Origin: Alteromonas lipotrueae
GTDB lineage: Bacteria; Pseudomonadota; Gammaproteobacteria; Enterobacterales; Alteromonadaceae
Assembly (NCBI RefSeq): GCF_019249215.1
Contig: NZ_JAESDI010000010.1
Span: 1 to 64,000, forward strand
Reading direction: 5' to 3'
DNA length: 64,000 nucleotides
Below the pieces are notes generated by a model that saw nothing but the letters and a program-made list of their open reading frames with translations, was not told where the DNA came from and made no database searches. Below are positions 58,364-64,000 of the stretch, piece by piece. Each line of letters opens with the position of its first letter. Within the stretch, counting starts at the first letter, position 1. Position numbers and translations under genes: made by a program.

Positions 58364-59035
58364 TTACGAAGTTTTTTCGCTATTTGCATTATATTTACGG
58401 GTGTATTTACCGTGCAACGCGAGCACCTGCTCGTTGAGGAACTCAAAGGTTTTACTATTATCGATAACATCATCAGCAGCGGCTAATCGCTCTTTTCTCG
58501 TCGCTTGCGAAGCCATAATACTTTCAATAATTTTCTTGGTACTGCCATCACGCTGCATGGCTCGTTCAAGCTGCATTGATTCGGGGCAATCTACCACAAC
58601 GATTAGGTCGCATAATTCACTAAGGTTGCCCTCGACCAATAAGGGTACTGATAAAATACAATAGTGGCTCGTCGAGTCAGCTATCTGTTGCAGCATAGTT
58701 TTGCGAATAAGCGGATGTAACAATTGATTGAGCCATTGCTTTTCTTCGCTATTATTAAAAACACGTTCTCGTAACGCTGCTCTGTTTAGGGTGCCATCTT
58801 CTAACAAAATATTGCGTCCGAAGTGCTCGGTTATTCTAGCCAACCCTTCACTGCCAGGAGTAACGACTTCCCGGGCCACTTCATCGGCGTCGATAATATC
58901 AATACCTAACGCCGAAAATTTATTCGTGGCGGCAGACTTTCCGCTTCCAATTCCGCCAGTAAGGCCAATCACGATTTTATCGCTTTTATTCGATGGCCCC
59001 TTTGTGTGTGCTTGTGCTGTTTTCGTTGCTGCCAT
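58364..59035 (-). CDS. coaE: Dephospho-CoA kinase CoaE
   Basis: 223 residues from the ATG at 59035, which overlaps the pilD stop by one base (TAATG). An alternative ATG at 59050 adds five residues. P-loop GLTGGIGSGKSAA follows a polar leader of about 20 residues. D-x-D in IDADEVAREV and the lid region are present. It phosphorylates dephospho-CoA in the last step of CoA synthesis. Confidence 0.95.
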   Translation of the reverse strand: MAATKTAQAHTKGPSNKSDKIVIGLTGGIGSGKSAATNKFSALGIDIIDADEVAREVVTPGSEGLARITEHFGRNILLEDGTLNRAALRERVFNNSEEKQWLNQLLHPLIRKTMLQQIADSTSHYCILSVPLLVEGNLSELCDLIVVVDCPESMQLERAMQRDGSTKKIIESIMASQATRKERLAAADDVIDNSKTFEFLNEQVLALHGKYTRKYNANSEKTS

Positions 59036-59940
59036 TACTGCAGTGCCCATTTTAAATAGTGGGTAATAATCGTGTCTTTATAAAATAAGGTTATCCAACC
59101 TGCAACGGCCAAATAAGGCCCGAAGGGGATAGCCAATGATTTTCCTTTGTTTTGGAACATCATAATGGCAATCCCAGCGATTGCGCCGACTATTGAAGAC
59201 AATAAAATAATGATGGGTAAACCTTGCCAGCCAGTGAAGGCGCCAAGGGCTGCTAATATTTTGAAGTCGCCATATCCCATACCTTCTTTGCCTGTGACTA
59301 TTTTAAACAACCAAAATACAGACCATAAACTTAAATATCCGGCGGCTGCACCAATAATGGCGTCAACAGGCCCAACAAATACCGATTGAGTACTAAGCAC
59401 CAAGCCTAGCCAAAGCAAGGGCAGGGTGAGTTGGTCCGGAAGTAGCATTTTATCTAAATCGATAAAAATTAGGGCAATAAGGATATAAGTAAATATCACC
59501 GCCCATATTGCTTGAGGGGTGGGGCCAAAATAGTAGGCGGCGAAGGTACAAGTAAGCGCTGTAAATAACTCTACTAATGGGTAGCGAATAGAAATAGGGG
59601 TTTTACAGTTAGCGCATTTACCGCGAAGAAATAGATAACTAATGATGGGAATATTTTCCCATGCTCGAATTTTGTGTCCACAACTAGGGCAGGTACTATC
59701 TGGCTTGGCTAAATTAAACGTTTCAGGAAGAGTTTGCTCGCTAGCAACTTGAGTATCTTCATTTTCGCTGTCTGTTTCACTAAAGTAACTGGCGTATTCT
59801 TGCTTCCAACTGTTTTCCATCATAATGGGCATGCGATGAATAACCACATTTAAAAAACTTCCTACCATTAAGCTAACTAGAAAAACAAATAGGTAGAATA
59901 TCCACGGGTACAATTGGCTGGTAAGCAATATCGCTTCCAT
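59035..59940 (-). CDS. pilD: Type IV prepilin peptidase / N-methyltransferase PilD
   Basis: 301 residues. The cytoplasmic zinc domain has two CxxC pairs (CPSCGHKI and CANCKTPIS), and the aspartyl catalytic motif GMGYGDFK is present with eight or so helices. It cleaves the PilA leader and methylates the new N-terminus, and usually also serves type II secretion pseudopilins. Preceded by a terminator downstream of pilC, so it likely has its own promoter. Coupled to coaE. Confidence 0.96.
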   Translation of the reverse strand: MEAILLTSQLYPWIFYLFVFLVSLMVGSFLNVVIHRMPIMMENSWKQEYASYFSETDSENEDTQVASEQTLPETFNLAKPDSTCPSCGHKIRAWENIPIISYLFLRGKCANCKTPISIRYPLVELFTALTCTFAAYYFGPTPQAIWAVIFTYILIALIFIDLDKMLLPDQLTLPLLWLGLVLSTQSVFVGPVDAIIGAAAGYLSLWSVFWLFKIVTGKEGMGYGDFKILAALGAFTGWQGLPIIILLSSIVGAIAGIAIMMFQNKGKSLAIPFGPYLAVAGWITLFYKDTIITHYLKWALQ

Positions 59941-59976
59941 AAAATAGCGTTCTCTTTTTTATTTGGGTTAATAATG

Positions 59977-60003
59977 CAAAAAAGGCCTGCGGGAGGCAAG
60001 CCT
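59977..60003 (-). terminator. Terminator between pilC and pilD
   Basis: On the minus strand AGGCTTGC / GCAGGCCT forms an 8-bp stem with one wobble and a 5-nt loop, then six Ts. Confidence 0.75.
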
Positions 60004-60049
60004 AATTCTATGTAAAGCACGAACAAATATGTTTTGTGTGGCGTAAAGG

Positions 60050-61258
60050 TTATACCACATTACCCATTTCAAATATGGGAAGGTACATGGCGATGATAAG
60101 ACCGCCAATCACCACACCTAGCACAGCCATAATCATTGGCTCTAATAAGCTGGTTAAGCCATCGACCATATCATCCACTTCAGCTTCATATATGGTGGCA
60201 ATTTTACTGAGCATGGCATCAACCGAGCCAGACTCTTCACCAATGGCGACCATTTGCGTCACCATATCGGGAAATACATTGGTGGTTCGCATTGATGTAT
60301 GCATGGGCATTCCGCCAGCCACTTCTTTTCGTATATATAAGATAGCGTCTCTAAATACCGCATTGCCCGAGGCGCCAGCAGCCGATTCAAGAGCGCCGAT
60401 TAAAGGTACACCTGCAGCAAAGGTGGTTGCGAGGGTGCGAGTGAATCGCGCGATACTGGCTTTTTTGAGTATTTCCCCAATGATGGGAATTTTGAGAACC
60501 GCTTTATCAACCCTATCGCGAAATTTTTGACTTTTCTTATGGGCACGCATAAACAAGTAGCCAGCTATACCAATGCCAATGCCTATGAATATCCCGTAAC
60601 TTTGCACAAAATTTGAGATAGCGAGTACGAAAAGTGTAAATGCAGGAAGCTCCGCCCCAAAACTACTAAAAATTTCTTCGAATTGTGGTACCACGAAAAC
60701 CAGCAAGATAGTGGTTACAATGAATGCCACCACGACAACCGCAATTGGGTAGAACATCGCTTTCTTAATTTTTGATTTAAGTGCTTCCGCTTTTTCTTTA
60801 TAAGTAGCGATTCGGTCGTAAATTGTTTCAAGCGCACCAGATTGCTCTCCGGTGTAAACCAAGTCGCAATATAAATCGTCAAAATATTCAGGATATTTAC
60901 GCAGTGAATTTGATAACGGGTTTCCTGAGCGGACTTCGTTAGTGATATCGCCGAGCAATTTACGCATTGATGCTTTGGCATGACCTTGAGATATCATGTC
61001 TAAAGATTGGATAAGGGTAACACCTGCGGCCAACATAGTGGCAATTTGGCGAGAAAATACTGAAATGTCTGCAGCGGTGATTTTTTGGCCGCCACGACTA
61101 AATAGGGATTTCTGCTGTTTTTTTACTTTTCTGACTGAAACGCCTTGTTTACGAAGTTGCATTTTGGCTTCTTTAAGGTTGGCAGCCGATATCTCACCTT
61201 TGCGGCTGTTACCTCGCCCATCTTTACCTTGCCATTCGTAAACTATTGCGGCTTTCAC
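60050..61258 (-). CDS. pilC: Type IV pilus inner membrane platform protein PilC
   Basis: 402 residues. Two GspF/PilC repeats with three membrane helices. Recognised segments are FSRQIATMLAAGVTLIQSLD, YPIAVVVVAFIVTTILLVFVVPQF, FTRTLATTFAAGVPLIGALE and MVAIGEESGSVDAML. It couples the extension and retraction ATPases to the pilus base. No pilB lies between it and pilA. Confidence 0.96.
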   Translation of the reverse strand: MKAAIVYEWQGKDGRGNSRKGEISAANLKEAKMQLRKQGVSVRKVKKQQKSLFSRGGQKITAADISVFSRQIATMLAAGVTLIQSLDMISQGHAKASMRKLLGDITNEVRSGNPLSNSLRKYPEYFDDLYCDLVYTGEQSGALETIYDRIATYKEKAEALKSKIKKAMFYPIAVVVVAFIVTTILLVFVVPQFEEIFSSFGAELPAFTLFVLAISNFVQSYGIFIGIGIGIAGYLFMRAHKKSQKFRDRVDKAVLKIPIIGEILKKASIARFTRTLATTFAAGVPLIGALESAAGASGNAVFRDAILYIRKEVAGGMPMHTSMRTTNVFPDMVTQMVAIGEESGSVDAMLSKIATIYEAEVDDMVDGLTSLLEPMIMAVLGVVIGGLIIAMYLPIFEMGNVV

Positions 61259-61274
61259 AAATATTCTTCCTTTA

Positions 61275-61306
61275 ATAAAAAAGGGAAGTGCAATTGCACT
61301 TCCCTT
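61275..61306 (-). terminator. Palindromic terminator between pilA and pilC
   Basis: A perfect 26-bp palindrome centred on CAATTG (61281-61306), followed on the minus strand by six Ts. It should strongly reduce read-through from the abundant pilA transcript into pilC. Confidence 0.88.
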
Positions 61307-61324
61307 AAATTATACGATAACTCG

Positions 61325-61750
61325 TTAACAGACTCCTTCAGCTACACATGTTCCTGTCTTAGCCCATTGAATCGGAGCTGTAACGCCATTAGGAGTCAGA
61401 ATGTAAGTGTAACTGCCTACTTCAGATGTTCCAGTTGCCGTGATAACGCCATCTTTGATAGTTACGGAGGCAACGCGTCCAGTTGCAGTCGTAAGATCTT
61501 TAGGAAGGCCGTTAGTTCCGGCATCAGCATCGGCTAATCCGTTCGCAGAAAACTCGCCCGTTTGAGCAGAAACTTCAAAAGCTGTTTTAAATGCAGTAGT
61601 AGCCATTACTACTTCTGTAAACTTAGATTTTTGAGTATAAGTTTGATAAGCAGGTAAAGCGATTGCCGCCAAAATACCGATAATGGCAACAACGATCATT
61701 AATTCGATTAGGGTGAAACCCTTTTGGTTTTTAGTATTCATGTTCATCAT
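61325..61750 (-). CDS. pilA: Type IV major pilin PilA
   Basis: 141 residues with a short 11-residue leader ending KG, cleaved by PilD before [17 protein letters not shown]. The +5 glutamate is present. A hydrophobic alpha1 helix is followed by a globular head. The C-terminal disulfide loop is small (C135-x5-C141) and ends at the last residue. GGAG 7 bp upstream supports the ATG at 61750. Structural subunit of the pilus served by pilT/U/C/D in this window. Confidence 0.93.
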   Translation of the reverse strand: MMNMNTKNQKGFTLIELMIVVAIIGILAAIALPAYQTYTQKSKFTEVVMATTAFKTAFEVSAQTGEFSANGLADADAGTNGLPKDLTTATGRVASVTIKDGVITATGTSEVGSYTYILTPNGVTAPIQWAKTGTCVAEGVC

Positions 61751-62114
61751 GGTTTTCTCCGGGACGTGTATAGCACGTTAAGTTTAAATGTAATTCAAAT
61801 TGACGTTTATACCTGAGTCGTCCTTCAACGTCCCTGGTACTTGAATCTAAGTATATAAATTAATAGGTCAGTGACAAGTATGCAGAAAAATACCTATGTC
61901 TGACTTTTTCAGTATGACACGTTCAAAAAGGGCTTTTCAGACCTATGTTGTTGAAATTTGGTGTAAATTTACAACTTTCGTACGTATAGATAACTATACT
62001 GCTTAGAACGAAACCGATGAAACGTGCCTACTAAGGTCGTAGAGTGACTTTATACCTAAGCACGTCATGTGAACTGTTACATGTAATGTTAACGCAAGCT
62101 ATCAGCAATCTTTA
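61751..62114 (-). promoter_or_regulatory. pilA upstream region
   Basis: 364 bp between nadC and pilA, AT-rich. A 12-bp perfect palindrome TGTAAATTTACA is at 61962-61973. No sigma54 -24/-12 pair (TGGCA-N7-TGC) was found on the minus strand, unlike many pilA promoters. No clear nadC terminator. Confidence 0.4.
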
Positions 62115-62969
62115 TTACGTTAAATTCACTCTTAGCGACAAATCAATTGCCTTCACATTCTTGGTTAAGGCACCTGATGATATATAGTCTACACCCAGTG
62201 TTGCTAGCGACGATAACCGTTCATCGGTAATGTTACCTGACACTTCCAGTTTACATTGCCCTTGGGTTAGCGCTACTGCCTTTTGGATCTGTTCGTTGGT
62301 AAAGTTATCCAACATAACAATGTCAGCCTCTGCAAGAAGTGCTTGTTGCAATTCATCTAAGCTTTCTACTTCTACTTCAACAGGCTTACCAGGTTTCATT
62401 TCTTTAGCACGGCTGATTGCTTTCGCTATAGAGCCGCAGGAAAAAATGTGGTTTTCTTTAATTAAAAACGCATCAAACAAACCAATACGATGATTTTGTC
62501 CGCCGCCACAATGCACAGCGTACTTCTGTGCCATACGAAGACCTGGCAAGGTTTTGCGAGTATCAAGAATTTTGGTGTTGCTTCCTGCTAGCAACTTAGC
62601 GTAGCTTGCCGTCACTGTTGCCGTCGCTGAAAGGGTTTGCAGAAAATTAAGCGCTACACGCTCGGCAGTAAGAATGGCACGAGCCGACCCTGTTAAGGTA
62701 AGCAGGGTAGTGTTTGCCTCAACCATATCGCCATCGTTTACATTCCATACTAATTCTAGGTGCTCATCAACTAACGCAAACGCTTGCTCAACCCAAGTGA
62801 CCCCGCAAATTACACAATGCTCACGGGTAATAATAGTGGCAGTCGCGTTTTCGCTTTCATCTATTAAGTTCGCAGTAATGTCGTTATGCGCGTTTAGCTC
62901 GCCACCTAAATCTTCAATAAGTGCGAGAGAAACTTGTTCGCGGATGGCGTTAATGTCGGGTGAAATCAT
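62115..62969 (-). CDS. nadC: Nicotinate-nucleotide pyrophosphorylase (carboxylating)
   Basis: 284 residues. Characteristic segments are DNITANLIDES near the N-terminus, ILDTRKTLPGLR, KYAVHCGGGQNHRIGL, EVEVESLDEL and IVMLDNF. It converts quinolinate and PRPP to nicotinate mononucleotide in NAD synthesis. Next to pilA as in Pseudomonas and Shewanella-type genomes. It lies 18 bp downstream of the retropepsin-like gene, so they are probably co-transcribed. Confidence 0.96.
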   Translation of the reverse strand: MISPDINAIREQVSLALIEDLGGELNAHNDITANLIDESENATATIITREHCVICGVTWVEQAFALVDEHLELVWNVNDGDMVEANTTLLTLTGSARAILTAERVALNFLQTLSATATVTASYAKLLAGSNTKILDTRKTLPGLRMAQKYAVHCGGGQNHRIGLFDAFLIKENHIFSCGSIAKAISRAKEMKPGKPVEVEVESLDELQQALLAEADIVMLDNFTNEQIQKAVALTQGQCKLEVSGNITDERLSSLATLGVDYISSGALTKNVKAIDLSLRVNLT

Positions 62970-62987
62970 GAGGTTCGCTGTTTAGAG

Positions 62988-63509
62988 TTATAGGGTACGC
63001 AATATTAACCAATCTCCGCGCTGAGTAAACTCTAATTGCCGTAAAACACTCATTCCTAGCAAGATATGCTCACTTTGCATACCGGGGTTTAGGTTTGCGC
63101 TAACATTGTTTAACACAATGTCACCAATTCGAAGGGTATCAATACGTGATTCAGCAACGGTAACCGTTCCATTCGCCGTATTGGCTAAGCCTTTTCGTCC
63201 AGCTTGTAGTTGAAGTCGCTGGGCTAAATGCGCAGGAATAGACACATCGGTAGCGCCTGTATCCACCAGAAACACCACTTCTTCGCCATTAATAAAGCCA
63301 GAAGTCACATAATGCCCTGCACGGTTTTGTTTCAAGCGCACTTCGGTTTGTGACCCAATACGCTGTGATTGGGGTTCGCTATTAGGGTTAACTTGCTTAT
63401 CGAGCAAGCCAGAAAAGACATAGACCAGCAGGCCAAACCCACAAATCCACGCCAGCACTACCATATACTTTGCCGCAGAATTCTCACCTACAGAATCATC
63501 TTCACTCAT
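62988..63509 (-). CDS. Membrane-anchored retropepsin-like aspartic protease
   Basis: 173 residues from the ATG at 63509; an ATG at 63518 adds three residues and has poorer ribosome-site spacing. One transmembrane helix (VVLAWICGFGLLVYVFSG) is near the N-terminus. A single aspartic protease lobe follows with the DTGATDVSIP active site and ILLGMSVLRQL near the end. This is the TIGR02281/clan AA family, which should dimerise like retroviral proteases. Substrates are unknown. Confidence 0.87.
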   Translation of the reverse strand: MSEDDSVGENSAAKYMVVLAWICGFGLLVYVFSGLLDKQVNPNSEPQSQRIGSQTEVRLKQNRAGHYVTSGFINGEEVVFLVDTGATDVSIPAHLAQRLQLQAGRKGLANTANGTVTVAESRIDTLRIGDIVLNNVSANLNPGMQSEHILLGMSVLRQLEFTQRGDWLILRTL

Positions 63510-63518
63510 ATAAAACAT

Positions 63519-64000
63519 CTCACTTCTTTTTATACGTTCTATTTATACCGCCTTTCTACGTATATATAAATGTATCGGCCTAACTAAAGGAGTTCGTACC
63601 CAGTGAAACTTTATGCAGTAAGGGGTAGCACTTTTTTCTTTTTCAAGAAACGCTAGCGATTATTAAGTGTAAGGTGAGTTTGAGAGTAAAGCCGTCTGGG
63701 CAATTTATCTTGAAACATTATTAACGCTCAACTCTAGTGGCCACTCGTCAAAGCAGTAAGGCAGCATCCATTTAAAACCTTATGCAGCAAGGAGCTGCAT
63801 TCTTCTCTTTTTTCAATATGTAACTTGCCTATTTAAGTGCAAGGTGAATTTGAGAGTAAAGCCATCTGCGCAATTTTTCTTGAAACATTATTAACGTTCA
63901 AATCAAGTGGTCATTCGTCAAAGCAGTAAGGCAGCATCCATTTAAAACCTTATGCAGCAGGGAGCTGCATAGAGCCCCCATGGATGGGTTTACGGCGTGT
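63519..64000. repeat. Tandem repeat array with about 170-bp period at the window end
   Basis: The anchor TTATGCAGYA starts at 63611, 63780 and (as TTATGCAGCA) 63950. Units 63611-63779 and 63780-63949 align along most of their length, including GAGAGTAAAGCC, CTTGAAACATTATTAACG and GTCAAAGCAGTAAGGCAGC. In the second and third units TGCAGC-N5-GCTGCA forms a small hairpin. The third unit diverges after about 22 bp into a segment with CCCATGGATGGG. No ORF with a ribosome site was found. Confidence 0.82.

Noticed and set aside
61751-62114. Sigma54 promoter for pilA
   Set aside because: No TGGCA-N7-TGC pair was found on the minus strand.
63611-64000. CRISPR array
   Set aside because: Units are about 170 bp with conservation spread along the whole length, not short repeats with unique spacers, and no cas genes are present.

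Overview
The window is chromosomal DNA from a marine gammaproteobacterium. Gene content, gene order and moderate GC point to Alteromonas or a close relative in the Alteromonadales. This assignment is inferred from recognised families and synteny (rsmE-gshB-yqgE-ruvX, proC-yggS next to pilT/pilU, the complete dcw cluster followed by lpxC-secA-mutT, and zapD-coaE-pilD). No rRNA, tRNA, CRISPR array, prophage or insertion sequence was recognised.

Layout. 1-381: two copies of a 77-bp direct repeat and a terminator. 382-2969 (minus): DUF4426 protein, yggT, proC, yggS. 2994-5479 (plus): twitching-motility ATPases pilT and pilU, then a DUF2007/zinc-ribbon protein. 5480-5696: a gene-free block of short repeats. 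5697-8947 (minus): ruvX, yqgE/algH, gshB, rsmE and a 54-residue membrane protein too short for usual ORF calling. 9453-14769: mscS-type channel, M48 lipoprotein protease, a collagen-stalked choice-of-anchor I lipoprotein, and a FabH-like ketoacyl synthase. 14868-18319: the PrsK/PrsR two-component pair associated with PEP-CTERM/exosortase systems. 18614-21114 (minus): a GFA-like protein and a TPR-GGDEF diguanylate cyclase. 21583-23557: a peroxiredoxin-glutaredoxin fusion and an exported alpha/beta hydrolase. 23597-30537: a Met/His/Cys-rich protein and a cusCBA copper/silver efflux operon. 30736-33103: an M19 dipeptidase and a SapC-family protein with a structured leader.

33460-50715 is an uninterrupted dcw cluster: mraZ, rsmH, ftsL, ftsI, murE, murF, mraY, murD, ftsW, murG, murC, ddl, ftsQ, ftsA, ftsZ. 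Eleven successive junctions from mraZ to ddl overlap by 1-11 bp. It makes the peptidoglycan precursor (MurC-F, Ddl, MraY, MurG) together with the division machinery (FtsL, I, W, Q, A, Z). It is followed by lpxC behind a perfect-consensus sigma70 promoter, then an M23 peptidase, secA and mutT. The minus-strand group 56325-63518 carries aspartoacylase, yacG, zapD, coaE, pilD, pilC, pilA, nadC and a retropepsin-like protease. pilB is not between pilA and pilC. 63600-64000 is a gene-free tandem array with a period of about 170 bp.

The most unusual signal is a short DNA word, GTGGGTGTCC. It occurs in the 77-bp repeats, is clustered in the gene-free block 5519-5680, and occurs many times inside the extended 3' end of the cusC-like gene. 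There it is read in more than one codon phase, which suggests that a dispersed DNA repeat family has been recruited into coding sequence.
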